A stretch of DNA of 64,000 nt from Streptomyces sp. NBC_01268 (GCF_036240795.1 NZ_CP108454.1:5084001-5148000), one strand, 5' to 3'; numbered from the stretch's first letter, positions 8,722-17,493 are shown. The notes: generated by a model from the sequence alone, not told the origin. A program made the numbers and translations.

Positions 8722-9928
8722 CGAGGAAGACGGCGCCCGCGAGGAGCACCAGCACCCCGCCCGCCACGGCGAGCGCGATCCCCACGCCGCCCGACCTCTC
8801 CTGGGAGGCGGCCGCCTTCTCCACGCCCGTCGGGGCGTTCTTGCCGGGGGCGGGCGCCGTGCCGTCGGAGCCGGCCCCTGCCGTGGCGCCGGTGTCCGTA
8901 CGGGCGGACTTCGGCGGCACCAGCTCGCCCACCGGCGTCACCTTGCCGGAGGCGGCGAAGCCCCAGTCGAGCAGCCGGGCGGTCTCCTTGTAGACCGCGT
9001 GCTGCTCCTTGGAGGACGGGTTCATGACCGTGACGAGCAGCACCTTGCCGTTGCGCTCGGCGACGCCCGTGAAGGTCGCGCCCGCGTGCGTGGTGTTGCC
9101 GTTCTTGACCCCGGCGATGCCCTGGTAGGCGGGGACGCCGATGTCACCGGTCAGCAGCCGGTTGGTGTTCTTGATCTCGAAGGTCTCACGCTTCTTGCCG
9201 GGCTTCTGCTCCCCGGGGAAGGCGGCCCGGGGCGTCGCCGCGTACTCCCGGAAGTCGGCCTTCTGCATGCCGCTGCGGGCGATGAGGGTGAGGTCGTACG
9301 CGGAGGAGACCTGCCCGGGGGCGTCGTAACCGTCCGGCGTGACGACGTGGGTGTCGAGCGCCTGCAGGTCGGCGGCGTGCTCGTTCATGTCCCGCACGGT
9401 CTGCGGCACGCCGTTGTTCATCGCGGCCAGGACGTGGACGGCGTCGTTGCCGGAGCGCAGGAAGACGCCGAGCCACAGGTCGTGGACGCTGTACGTCTGC
9501 TTCTCCTTGAGGGGCACCAGGCTGGAGCCCGCCCCCATGCCGGCCAGGTCCTCCGGCTTGACCGTGTGGTTCTCGGTCCTGGGGAACTTCGGCAGCACGG
9601 TGTCCGCGAAGAGCATCTTCAGCGTGGAGGCGGGGGCCAGCGGCCAGTGCGCGTTGTGCGAGGCGAGCACCTGTCCGCTCTCCGCGTCCGCCACCACCCA
9701 CGCCCGCGCGCTCAGCTCCTTCGGCAGCACCGGGGCACCCGGCCCCAGCTGCACCTGCGTACCCGGCCGGGACAGCAGCGCACCGCCGACGCTGGACATC
9801 GCGTTCGGCGGTTTCGGCTGCTTGTCCTTGTCCTCCGCATGCGCGGGAGCCGAGGCGAGGAGCGGGAGCAGTGCGGCGGCGGCGGTCACCGTCACGGCGG
9901 CCTTCGCGGTCATCTTCGATGCGGACAC
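8573..9928 (-). CDS. D-alanyl-D-alanine carboxypeptidase (PBP5 class)
   Basis: Low-molecular-weight penicillin-binding protein of 451 aa that trims the terminal D-Ala from peptidoglycan stem peptides outside the membrane. A signal peptide ends at APAHA; the catalytic motifs are STLK (PASTLKM), SGN (RSGNDAV) and KNG (VKNGNTTHAG, where KTG is more usual). A C-terminal transmembrane anchor (GIALAVAGGVLVLLAG) is followed by a basic tail. I start at GTG 9928 because a TACGTT hexamer lies exactly seven bases upstream, a leaderless arrangement; ATG 9913 is the alternative. The ORF is open far upstream but that part is not protein-like. S. coelicolor SCO4847 is the likely counterpart. Confidence 0.9.
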   Translation of the reverse strand: MSASKMTAKAAVTVTAAAALLPLLASAPAHAEDKDKQPKPPNAMSSVGGALLSRPGTQVQLGPGAPVLPKELSARAWVVADAESGQVLASHNAHWPLAPASTLKMLFADTVLPKFPRTENHTVKPEDLAGMGAGSSLVPLKEKQTYSVHDLWLGVFLRSGNDAVHVLAAMNNGVPQTVRDMNEHAADLQALDTHVVTPDGYDAPGQVSSAYDLTLIARSGMQKADFREYAATPRAAFPGEQKPGKKRETFEIKNTNRLLTGDIGVPAYQGIAGVKNGNTTHAGATFTGVAERNGKVLLVTVMNPSSKEQHAVYKETARLLDWGFAASGKVTPVGELVPPKSARTDTGATAGAGSDGTAPAPGKNAPTGVEKAAASQERSGGVGIALAVAGGVLVLLAGAVFLVNRRWPLAGAARRQESGKPSGRRKNRKGRKGPRGEKESAPAPVDEGVTP

Positions 9929-9941
9929 GATCGAGAACGTA
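9929..9941 (-). promoter_or_regulatory. candidate leaderless -10 element
   Basis: On the minus strand TACGTT (9941-9936) is followed by seven bases and the GTG at 9928, the spacing expected if transcription begins at the start codon. No good -35 is seen. The rest of the gap back to 10242 (about 300 bases) shows nothing else I can support. Confidence 0.4.
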
Positions 9942-10242
9942 CATCCCCGGAAGCGGGTTCCGAGAACCGCGGGGCGGTTCGCCCGGGCTCGTCCACCCGT
10001 CCGCAGGCCCGCCGAGGCGCCCGGTGCGACGGGGGCGGTGAATCCCAGCCGGTCCGTCCCCTGCTTCCTGCTCGTGTCCGGCGTGTGGGGCTGGTTCATC
10101 TGGACCGCTTTCCGTGCAGCAGGGGGTGGGAGCTTGTTCACACGTTCCAAGACGTGAAGAGCCCGGGTGGGGATCCAGATGTGACCGGTCCGTCTTTCGA
10201 GGCTCCCGACCGACGACGTGGCGACCGCCGGGAGGGCGGGGC

Positions 10243-10479
10243 CTACTTCCTGCCCGCGCGGACGCCCCGGAGGCCGATCGTGCCGACGGCCGTCCCGAGG
10301 ACGAACGACGTGATCGCGAGGGTGAGGTGGACCCAGAAGTACGCGGTGGGGTCCCCCGCGTCGTCGAAGGCGAGGCCGCTCCCGTCCTTCCAGAGGTTCT
10401 TGGCGAAGGTCACCCAGATCACCCACGACCAGGCGCCGAACGCGAGCAGGAACCAGGAGGCGCGGCGGCTGAGCTTCAT
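10243..10479 (-). CDS. SCO4848-family small membrane protein
   Basis: A 78-aa protein with two hydrophobic helices (residues about 9-25 and 48-68) separated by a short loop containing NLWKDGSG. Its size and position between the carboxypeptidase and the metallophosphoesterase match the conserved SCO4848 family of actinobacterial membrane proteins, which has no known function. ATG 10479 is preceded by GAAGGA. The much longer open frame upstream is a shadow of the divergent phosphoesterase gene. Confidence 0.8.
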   Translation of the reverse strand: MKLSRRASWFLLAFGAWSWVIWVTFAKNLWKDGSGLAFDDAGDPTAYFWVHLTLAITSFVLGTAVGTIGLRGVRAGRK

Positions 10480-10620
10480 CAGGTGTCCTTCGGGGTGGGG
10501 AGGGCTTGCCCTGCCAGTATCGAACGGGCCCGCGGTGGGCTTGCGGCAGGGTCTCGGTACGCTCGCGACCGGCGCGGGCATCGCGTGCCGGCGGACAAAC
10601 GGACAAGGGGTACGTGGGGC

Positions 10621-11931
10621 GTGGTCGTCGTCTTCCTGCTGGTGCTGGTCGTGGTCCTCGCCCTGCTCGGCGCGGTCCACTGGTACGTGTGGCGGCGCCT
10701 GGTGCGCGACCTGACGGCCCCGGGCGGTCCCGCCCGCCGGGTCGGCACGGCCGCGGCCGTCGTCCTGCCGCTGCTCTCCGTCGCCGCCCTGGTCTCGGGC
10801 CGCGCGGGCGCCCCCTTCGGGCTCCAGCAGGCCGTCGCCTGGCCCGGCTTCCTGTGGCTGGCCCTGCTGCTGTACCTGACCCTCGCCCTGGCGGTGACGG
10901 AGCCGCTGCGACCGCTGCTGCGGCGGGTAATGGCGCGGCGGGCCGGGGCGACCCCGGTCGCGGCTCCGGTGCCGGTGCCGACTCCGGCCCCGCCGGGTGC
11001 GGAGGCCACCGCCCCGCCCGAGGCCGCCGCTCCGCCGGAGGCCGCCGCCCCGCCCGAGGCCACTGCCCGGCCGGGGGCCCCGCAGGTCCCCGACGCCCCC
11101 GGCCTCTCCCGCCGCCTCTTCGTCAACCGGGTCGTCTCCGGCACCGCCGCCGCCGTCGCCGTCGGGACGGTCGGGGCCGGGACGTACGGGGTGCTGCGGG
11201 GGCCGCGGGTGAAGCGGGTCACCGTGCCGTTGGCGAAGTTGCCGCGCGGGGCGCACGGGTACCGGATCGCGGTGGTCTCCGACATCCACCTCGGGCCGAT
11301 CCTCGGGCGGGCCCACACCCAGCGGATCGTCGACACGATCAACGCCACCCAGCCCGATCTGGTCGCCGTCGTGGGCGACCTGGTCGACGGCACCGTCCAG
11401 GACCTCGGGCCCGCCGCCGAGCCCCTCGCGCGGCTGCGCGCCCGCGACGGGTCGTTCTTCGTGACGGGCAACCACGAGTACTTCTCGGGGGCCGACGCCT
11501 GGGTCGACCACGTCCGCGAGCTCGGGCTGCACCCGCTGCGCAACGCCCGGGTCGAGATCGGGGCCGGGTTCGACCTCGCCGGGGTGGACGACGTCGCGGG
11601 GGAGAGCGAGGGGCACGGGCCGGACTTCGGCAGGGCGCTCGGGGACCGGGACCGGGCGCGCACCGCGGTGCTGCTCGCGCACCAGCCGATCGTCATCGAC
11701 GACGCCGTCCGCCACGGCGTCGACCTCCAGCTCTCCGGCCACACCCACGGCGGCCAGCTGTGGCCCGGTAACTACCTCGCCGAGCTGGCCAACCCGACCG
11801 TCGCGGGGCTCGAACGCTACGGCGACACCCAGCTCTACGTGTCGCGCGGCGCGGGTGCCTGGGGGCCGCCGGTCCGGGTCGGTGCGCCCTCGGACATCAC
11901 TGTCGTGGAGCTGGCGTCCCGTCAGGCGTGA
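10621..11931 (+). CDS. membrane metallophosphoesterase (YkuE/YaeI type)
   Basis: Calcineurin-like phosphoesterase with a membrane-anchored N-terminus. About three hydrophobic segments come first, then a Pro/Ala/Glu linker with a repeated APPEA unit, another hydrophobic stretch resembling a Tat/Sec anchor (RRLFVNRVVSGTAAAVAVG), then the catalytic domain with SDIHLG, GDLVDG, GNHEYF, HQP and GHTHGGQ, which together form the dimetal site. The domain probably faces the outside. Start is uncertain: GTG 10621 gives a clean membrane start, GTG 10585 adds 12 residues. It is divergent from the SCO4848-type gene. Confidence 0.85.
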   Translation: MVVVFLLVLVVVLALLGAVHWYVWRRLVRDLTAPGGPARRVGTAAAVVLPLLSVAALVSGRAGAPFGLQQAVAWPGFLWLALLLYLTLALAVTEPLRPLLRRVMARRAGATPVAAPVPVPTPAPPGAEATAPPEAAAPPEAAAPPEATARPGAPQVPDAPGLSRRLFVNRVVSGTAAAVAVGTVGAGTYGVLRGPRVKRVTVPLAKLPRGAHGYRIAVVSDIHLGPILGRAHTQRIVDTINATQPDLVAVVGDLVDGTVQDLGPAAEPLARLRARDGSFFVTGNHEYFSGADAWVDHVRELGLHPLRNARVEIGAGFDLAGVDDVAGESEGHGPDFGRALGDRDRARTAVLLAHQPIVIDDAVRHGVDLQLSGHTHGGQLWPGNYLAELANPTVAGLERYGDTQLYVSRGAGAWGPPVRVGAPSDITVVELASRQA

Positions 11932-12144
11932 GGGGCGGGAATGGTGCAGATGTGACCGAGCGCGCCGTTACGGATACGTACCGCTCCGTCCGCTCCGTCC
12001 CTTAATTCCCTTCATCCCGGACATATGTGTGCCGTGTGAATGTTTACTCTTCCACTTGTGAAATCCGTGTGATTGGCTGACGCCATCGCGACTGGCCGGG
12101 CGCCGTCGTGACAGGGGTGGGAACAAAAAAAGGAAGCACGTCTC

Positions 12145-13704
12145 ATGCGGTCGTCCGTCCGTCTGCGGATCCTGATCACTTGTGGAGTTCTGGTGGCCGC
12201 CGGAGTCGGAGGCTGGCAACTCCTGCCCTCCGATGACGTGCGGAACGAGCCGATCACCGTCGGCACCACCGACAAGGTGACCTCGCTGGACCCGGCCGGC
12301 GCCTACGACGCCGGTTCCTGGGCGATGTACAGCAACGTCTTCCAGTCGTTGCTGACCTTCAAGCCCGGTTTCACCACTCCGGTCCCGGACGCCGCCGAGA
12401 GCTGCAAGTTCGTCGGCACGAAGCTGACGACCTACCAGTGCACGCTCCGGGACGACCTCACCTTCGCCAACGGGCGCAAGATCACCGGTGAGGACGTGCA
12501 GTTCTCCTTCGAGCGGATGCTGGGCATCAAGACGGACGTCGGTCCGCAGCCCCTCTTCCCGACCCTGAAGAGCGTCGTCGCCGACGGGCAGAAGGTCACG
12601 TTCAACCTCAGCGGCCGGGACGCCACCTTCCCGCTGAAGCTGGCGACCGGCGCCGGTTCGATCGTCGACCGCACCGCGTACCCGGAGAAGACGCTGCGCA
12701 CGGGCACCACGGTGGACGGCTCGGGACCGTACGTCCTCAAGGACTACAAGCCGGGCGAGAGCGCCCGCCTGGAGCCCAACCCGAACTACCGGGGCGCCGT
12801 CACGAAGACCGGCCGCACGGTCGTCGTGAAGTACTTCAAGCAGTCGGGGGAGCTCGCCGCCGCCTGGAAGGCCCAGCAGGTGGACGTGACGCACCGCCAG
12901 ATGCCGCCGGCCTTCATCAACACGCTGAAGGACGCGACGAAGGACGGCACCCGGATCACCGAGGCGGCCAGCGCCGAGATCCGCAACCTCAACTTCAACG
13001 TCCGGCCCGGCTCCGTGATGGCGAAGAAGGCGGTGCGGCAGGCCGTCGCCGCCGTCGTCGACCGCCCGGCCATCACCACCGGCACCTACCAGAGCACCGT
13101 CGAGCCGCTCTACTCCCTCATCCCGCAGGGCTTCGTCGGCCACAGCACCGCCTTCTACGACGTCACCCCGGAGCCGGACAAGGCCAAGGCCAAGCGCCTG
13201 CTGAAGGCCGCGGACGTCGACATCCCGGTGAAGTTCACCCTCGGGCACAGCGAGGACGCCACCTACGACGCCGAGGCCGCCGAGCTGAAGAAGCAGCTGG
13301 AGGAGACGGGCCTGTTCGAGGTCGACCTCGTCGCCACCGACTGGCAGTCCTTCCAGAAGGGGTACGCGAAGGGCGCGTACGACGCGTACACCGTCGGCTG
13401 GCTCCCCGACTACCCCGACTCGGACAACTTCACCGGCCCGCTCGTCGGCACCGACAACACCCTGCACAACGGCTTCTCCAGTGCGCGGATCGACACGCTG
13501 ATCGCCGCCACGCAGCAGTTCAGCGACCGCTCCCGGGCCACCGGCGACTTCCGGGACATCCAGGCCGAGGTGGCCGACGAGGTGCCGCTGGTGCCGCTGT
13601 GGCAGAAGAAGGACTACGTCCTGTCGACCGAGGACGTCTCCGGTTCGCAGTTCCTCTCGGACGGCACCGGCATCTGGCGCCTGTGGGAGCTCGGCTGGAT
13701 CTAG
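12145..13704 (+). CDS. ABC transporter substrate-binding protein, family 5
   Basis: SBP_bac_5-type (oligopeptide/dipeptide/nickel class) extracellular binding protein of 519 aa. An N-terminal hydrophobic segment (residues about 7-22) serves as signal or anchor; a Cys lies inside it but no proper lipobox is present, so it is probably not a lipoprotein. The conserved family signature TLRDDLTFANGRKITGEDV is present. There are no permease or ATPase genes next to it, so it is an orphan binding protein. AGGAAG lies nine bases before the ATG. The 213-base region upstream is unusually AT-rich between 12000 and 12070 and probably holds its promoter. Confidence 0.85.
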   Translation: MRSSVRLRILITCGVLVAAGVGGWQLLPSDDVRNEPITVGTTDKVTSLDPAGAYDAGSWAMYSNVFQSLLTFKPGFTTPVPDAAESCKFVGTKLTTYQCTLRDDLTFANGRKITGEDVQFSFERMLGIKTDVGPQPLFPTLKSVVADGQKVTFNLSGRDATFPLKLATGAGSIVDRTAYPEKTLRTGTTVDGSGPYVLKDYKPGESARLEPNPNYRGAVTKTGRTVVVKYFKQSGELAAAWKAQQVDVTHRQMPPAFINTLKDATKDGTRITEAASAEIRNLNFNVRPGSVMAKKAVRQAVAAVVDRPAITTGTYQSTVEPLYSLIPQGFVGHSTAFYDVTPEPDKAKAKRLLKAADVDIPVKFTLGHSEDATYDAEAAELKKQLEETGLFEVDLVATDWQSFQKGYAKGAYDAYTVGWLPDYPDSDNFTGPLVGTDNTLHNGFSSARIDTLIAATQQFSDRSRATGDFRDIQAEVADEVPLVPLWQKKDYVLSTEDVSGSQFLSDGTGIWRLWELGWI

Positions 13705-13725
13705 CCGGGCCCCGACCCGAACCGA

Positions 13726-13750
13726 CCCCACCCCACCCCACCCCACCCCA
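13726..13750 (+). repeat. five tandem CCCCA pentamers
   Basis: Five perfect copies of CCCCA directly after the solute-binding protein gene. The minus strand reads as TGGGG five times, a sequence type that readily forms a G-quadruplex. Confidence 0.85.
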
Positions 13751-13752
13751 CT

Positions 13753-13779
13753 CAGGGCCTGTCCATCGGACGGGCCCTG
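13753..13779 (+). terminator. terminator of solute-binding protein gene
   Basis: CAGGGCC and GTCC pair with GGAC and GGCCCTG around an ATC loop with one mismatch, directly after the CCCCA repeat. Confidence 0.7.
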
Positions 13780-13890
13780 ATTCGTCTCCCGGAAAAAAAG
13801 TCGTCCGCCCCGCACGACATCCCGCCGCCCCGCGTAGTCATGAGGGGTATGCACGGGGAACTCGGAGCAATCCGAACAAACACACCGATC

Positions 13891-13917
13891 CGAAGCAATC
13901 GAAGCACGCGAAGCATA
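13891..13917 (+). repeat. 9-bp CGAAGCA repeats before a sigma gene
   Basis: CGAAGCA occurs at 13891, 13900 and 13909, exactly nine bases apart, followed by degenerate copies (CGAACCATC, GGAACAAGG) up to about 13936. The stretch is A-rich against the GC-rich background and lies just before the GTG start of the SigE-type sigma factor. Confidence 0.6.
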
Positions 13918-13953
13918 CGAACCATCGGAACAAGGGGAACGGGCGGACAGCGC

Positions 13954-14460
13954 GTGACATCAGCACAGGAGGAGGCCTACCTGGAGTTCGTGGCCGACAG
14001 GGCCCGGGCCCTGTACCGCTCCGCGTACGTCCTCGCCGCCGGTGACGCGCACCTCGCCGAGGACCTGGTCCAGGAGACGCTGAGCCGGGTGTACGTGCAC
14101 TGGAAGCGGGTGGCCCGGGCCGACAGCCCGGCGGCCTACGCGCAGACGGTGCTGGTCCGCTCCTTCCTCAGCCTGCGGCGCCGCCGCAGCACCGGCGAGC
14201 GCCCCGTCGGGAACCTCCCCGACCGCGCCGACTCCGGTCCGGACACCGCCCTCCGGCTCACCCTGCTGGACGCGCTCCACCAGCTCCCGCCCCGCGACCG
14301 GGCGGTGCTGCTCCTGCGCTACTGGGAGGACCGCAGCATCGAGGAGACCGCCCGCATGCTCCGGACCAGCAACAGCGCGGTCCGCTCCCAGGGCACCCGG
14401 GCCCTCGCGCGGGTGCGCGCGCTGCTCGGCGACAGCCTGTCCGACCTGGTCCCGCGCTGA
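13954..14460 (+). CDS. SigE-family ECF sigma factor
   Basis: Extracytoplasmic-function sigma factor of 168 aa with sigma region 2 (AEDLVQETLSRVYVHW) and region 4 (LPPRDRAVLLLRYWEDRSIEE, then an HTH ending NSAVRSQGTRAL). It directs RNA polymerase to a small regulon that is unknown here. The frame is open from ATG 13840, but the extra 38 residues come from the 9-bp repeat zone and are Arg/Thr-rich, so GTG 13954 (VTSAQEEAY) is the better start. The next gene, 47 bases downstream, encodes a single-pass membrane protein and is the probable cognate regulator. Confidence 0.88.
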   Translation: MTSAQEEAYLEFVADRARALYRSAYVLAAGDAHLAEDLVQETLSRVYVHWKRVARADSPAAYAQTVLVRSFLSLRRRRSTGERPVGNLPDRADSGPDTALRLTLLDALHQLPPRDRAVLLLRYWEDRSIEETARMLRTSNSAVRSQGTRALARVRALLGDSLSDLVPR

Positions 14461-14507
14461 ACAGCGCCACCTGCCACTTCACCGACGTCAGAGAAGGCGA
14501 CACCACC

Positions 14508-15323
14508 ATGCCGTTCGAAGCAGACCTCGCGCACGCCCTGGACCGCACGACCGACTCCCTCGCCCCCGATCTCACCTCGCTCACGGACGGAGCCGTCGCA
14601 CGCGGCCGCCGCCGCCGGCGCCGCCGCACCGCCGGTCTCGTCGCCGGGGCGGGCGCCTGCGCCGCCGTCGCGGTCGCCGGGCTGGTGATCCCCGGCGCGC
14701 TCGCCGGGTCCCGTGCCGGGGGATCCGACATGGAGACGGTGGCGCTGGCGATGCCCCGTTCCGCGATCAGCGGGACCCAGATGATCAAGGCCCTGGAATC
14801 GACCTTCCCCGGGGGGAAGTTCAGCCGGGTGACGGGGCAGAGCAACAACCCCTCCGATCCGTCCGCCGGTTACGTGGCCATGGCCGGACTGGTCGTCGAC
14901 GACGGGCACGGCGCCGCCGGTGTCGGAGTCTCGGCCGTACGGCTCAAGCTGCCGCTGCCCGAGGCCGACGGCGACGGGCTGAGCTGCGAGCGTGAGCAGA
15001 CGCCCCCGCGCGCCGAGGGCGACACCTGCACGATGAGCGAGCTGCCGAGCAGTGCGGCGGTTCCCGGCGGGGCCCTGGTGATGTCGGAGCGGACCGCCGC
15101 CGAGCAGCCGGCCGGCCCCGGCACCGCGCACCGCTGGACGGTGACGGTGACCCTGAAGTCGACCGGTGCGCAGCTGCAGATGGTGCAGTGGAACAGCCTC
15201 GGCGGGGGTGACGGCGCCTCGACGCCGAAGCCGACCCGCCCCGCGCCGCCGCTCTCCGAGCAGCAGGCGGTGAAGGCGCTCACCGGCGCCGCCTGGGCGC
15301 CGATCCTCGGCGCGGTCGCCTGA
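14508..15323 (+). CDS. membrane protein, probable sigma-factor partner
   Basis: A 271-aa protein with a short N-terminal cytoplasmic region, an Arg-rich patch (GRRRRRRRR), one transmembrane helix (residues about 44-66) and an extracytoplasmic domain with no family I recognise. This topology and its position behind an ECF sigma gene suggest it binds or regulates that sigma factor, as anti-sigma factors do, though no zinc-binding HxxxCxxC motif is present. GAGAAGG precedes the ATG. A long perfect hairpin follows the stop. Confidence 0.7.
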   Translation: MPFEADLAHALDRTTDSLAPDLTSLTDGAVARGRRRRRRRTAGLVAGAGACAAVAVAGLVIPGALAGSRAGGSDMETVALAMPRSAISGTQMIKALESTFPGGKFSRVTGQSNNPSDPSAGYVAMAGLVVDDGHGAAGVGVSAVRLKLPLPEADGDGLSCEREQTPPRAEGDTCTMSELPSSAAVPGGALVMSERTAAEQPAGPGTAHRWTVTVTLKSTGAQLQMVQWNSLGGGDGASTPKPTRPAPPLSEQQAVKALTGAAWAPILGAVA

Positions 15324-15325
15324 CC

Positions 15326-15372
15326 GCCGGCCGGACCCGGGCGCCGGACCCGGGCGCCCGGGTCCGGCCGGC
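15326..15372. terminator. bidirectional 20-bp hairpin
   Basis: Bases 15326-15345 pair perfectly with 15353-15372 around a seven-base loop, between the convergent membrane-protein and TetR genes. No T tract; typical of GC-rich actinomycete terminators. Confidence 0.85.
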
Positions 15373-15374
15373 CG

Positions 15375-16154
15375 CTAGCCCGACTTGGAAGCCCGCCTCG
15401 GCTTGCCCGAGGCGGCCATCCCGGCGGCCGTCGGCATCATGTCGGCGAGCAGCTCGTGGGTCTCCTTCACCAGCGGGCGCAGGATCCGGAAGCGGGAGAG
15501 CTGGATGGCCCGGGCGGTGACGGGGGAGAGGCGTTCGACGAGGCGGCGGCTGTTGGCGGCGCCCTCGGAGCGGTCGTACACCCAGAACAGCACCAGGCCC
15601 ATCTGCTGGAGCCACAGCAACTGGGGCAGTGCCTCGGCCAGTTCGGGGTCGACCTTCACGGAGGCCCCGGAGATGACCCGACGGTGGACCTCGATCGCCG
15701 CCTCGCGCGGGCCCTCCGACTCGGGCGAGAAGGGGCTGAGCGGACTGTCCGGGTCGGCGGCGTTCTTGAAGAACTGGGACGCGAACTCCTGGTAGGGCTC
15801 GGCGATGTCCAGCCAGGCGAGCAGCACGCCCCGGATCCGGGCCGTCAGGTCCTTCTCGCCGCCCTCCAGGATGGGTTCGACGGCCGCCTGGTGCTCCTCG
15901 GCGATCCGGTCGTAGAAGCCCTGGACCAGGTGCTCCTTGGAGGAGAAGTAGTAGTAGGCGTTGCCGACGGAGACCCCGGCCTCCTGCGCGATGGCCCGCA
16001 TCGTCGTCTTGTCGTATCCGCGTTCCTTGAACAGCCGGAGCGCGGTCTCCAGGATGAGCGCGCGGGTCTGCTCGCTCTTGGGCGCCTTGGCGGGCTTCTC
16101 CGCCGTCTGCCCGCCCGCGGGCGTGCCCTGCTTCTCTTCAGTCGCGTCCGTCAC
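15375..16154 (-). CDS. TetR-family transcriptional regulator
   Basis: A 259-aa repressor-type regulator. After a Lys/Ala-rich N-terminal tail, the TetR DNA-binding domain runs from about residue 28 to 75 (TRALILETALRLFKERGYDKTT, then AGVSVGNAYYYFSSKE). The C-terminal helical ligand domain does not reveal the ligand. GTG 16154 is the only good start; the frame upstream belongs to the MFS gene in shadow. It lies 11 bases downstream of the MFS exporter gene on the same strand, so the two are probably one transcript, with TetR perhaps adding a second control to that locus. Confidence 0.88.
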   Translation of the reverse strand: MTDATEEKQGTPAGGQTAEKPAKAPKSEQTRALILETALRLFKERGYDKTTMRAIAQEAGVSVGNAYYYFSSKEHLVQGFYDRIAEEHQAAVEPILEGGEKDLTARIRGVLLAWLDIAEPYQEFASQFFKNAADPDSPLSPFSPESEGPREAAIEVHRRVISGASVKVDPELAEALPQLLWLQQMGLVLFWVYDRSEGAANSRRLVERLSPVTARAIQLSRFRILRPLVKETHELLADMMPTAAGMAASGKPRRASKSG

Positions 16155-16165
16155 AGGGCCTGAGC

Positions 16166-17407
16166 CTAGTCGGCCGCACGGGAAGCCCCGAACCGCCGTA
16201 CTCCCGGCACGAGCCCGGTGCCCAGGCAGCACCCGCCGACCACCACGGCGGCGGCCAGCAGCGGGACCTCCGGGCCCCAGGCGGAGGCGGCGAGCGGGGC
16301 GAGGGCGTAGCCGAGGGGCATCGCGGCGAGCGAGAGGAGCCAGTCGTACGAGGTGACGCGGGCCAGCGCGTGGGCGGGCACCGCCCGCTGGACCGCCGTC
16401 TCCCAGATGGGGCCGAGGAAGCCGAGCCCGGCCTGGGCGAGCCCGTACGCGGCGATGGTGAGCGGCGCGGGCGCGGCCGCCGCGAGGAGGACCAGGGGCA
16501 GCGCGTACGTGGCGAGGGCGAGGTTGGCGGTGAGGATCGGGCGCCGGGGCCGGACCCGGTCGGCGACGACGGAGCCGAGGAGCAGTCCGAGGGCGCCGAC
16601 CTGGAGCAGCAGGACCCAGGTCGCCTTGCCGCCGAGCCGGTCGAGGGCGACGGCCGGGCCGAGGGTCATGAGGACGGCGGCGGCGCCGTTCCAGGCGCTG
16701 TGGCCGATGAGGCTGGTCCAGTACCAGTCGCGGGTGCGGACCTCGCGCCAGCCCTCCTTGAGGTCGTCGAGCAGGGCGCGGCGGGGGACGGCGACCCGTT
16801 CGACGCGTACGGCGCACAGCAGGGCGGCGCTGACGGCGAAGCTGGCCGCGTCCAGGACGAACGCCCAGCCGGGGCCGACGGTCCAGATCAGCGCGCCGGC
16901 GAGGGCCGGGCCGCCGACGCGGCTCGCGCTGTGGGCGATGCCCATGGCCGCGTTGGCCCGCTGGAGCCCTTCCGCGGGCACCGTGCCCTTGATGAGCGGT
17001 GCGCTGGTCGGCATCGCGAACGCCCCCGCGGCGCCGCCCGCCACCTCGACGGCGGCGATCACCCAGAGCGTGGGCGAGCCGCTCAACAGCTGGATGCCGA
17101 CGAGGAGTTGGGTGGCGCAGCGGACGAGGTCCATGGCGAGGGCGACCGTCCGGGCGTCGAACCGGTCGCCCACCACGCCGCCGAGCGGCAGCAGGAGCAG
17201 CTTGGGCACCATCGAGCAGCCGAGGACCAGGGCGAGGGCCGCGGTGGAGCCGGTCGCCTCCAGGACGGCGAGGGCGAGTGCGGCGGGGATGACGGCGTCG
17301 CCGAGGAGGGAGAGCGTGCGGCCGGTGAAGAGCAGCCGGAAGGAGCGGGTGCGCAGGGGGTGAGGGGTGGACGGGGGAGCGGGCAGGGCAGTGCTGGGCA
17401 GGGGCAT
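16166..17407 (-). CDS. MFS transporter, EntS/MFS_3 type
   Basis: Major facilitator of 413 aa with 12 predicted helices and the loop signatures of the DHA exporters (GGVVGDRFDARTV between helices 2 and 3). Substrate unknown, probably export of a small toxic or signalling compound. Transcription appears leaderless: on the minus strand TTGACG, 18 bases, TACTCT, seven bases and then ATG 17407. A palindrome, CGAATAATTCG, sits in that spacer and the divergent gene encodes a MarR regulator, so MarR repression of this exporter is likely. Confidence 0.87.
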   Translation of the reverse strand: MPLPSTALPAPPSTPHPLRTRSFRLLFTGRTLSLLGDAVIPAALALAVLEATGSTAALALVLGCSMVPKLLLLPLGGVVGDRFDARTVALAMDLVRCATQLLVGIQLLSGSPTLWVIAAVEVAGGAAGAFAMPTSAPLIKGTVPAEGLQRANAAMGIAHSASRVGGPALAGALIWTVGPGWAFVLDAASFAVSAALLCAVRVERVAVPRRALLDDLKEGWREVRTRDWYWTSLIGHSAWNGAAAVLMTLGPAVALDRLGGKATWVLLLQVGALGLLLGSVVADRVRPRRPILTANLALATYALPLVLLAAAAPAPLTIAAYGLAQAGLGFLGPIWETAVQRAVPAHALARVTSYDWLLSLAAMPLGYALAPLAASAWGPEVPLLAAAVVVGGCCLGTGLVPGVRRFGASRAAD

Positions 17408-17452
17408 GCCAGGCAGAGTATTTCGCTGCCGAATAATTCGTCAACGAAATAC
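17408..17452. promoter_or_regulatory. MFS promoter with nested MarR-type operator
   Basis: Minus-strand -35 TTGACG (17444-17439) and -10 TACTCT (17420-17415), 18-base spacer. The 11-mer CGAATAATTCG (17430-17440) is palindromic and is flanked symmetrically by GTATTTCG (17418-17425) and CGAAATAC (17445-17452). The whole element is centred between the divergent MFS and MarR genes. Confidence 0.7.
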
Positions 17453-17493
17453 TTCACTGCCCGGTGCCCCACCTCCGGACGTACGATCACCCC

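Noticed and set aside
9929..10606. N-terminal extension of the D-Ala-D-Ala carboxypeptidase
   Set aside because: It would put over 200 low-complexity residues before a normal signal peptide.
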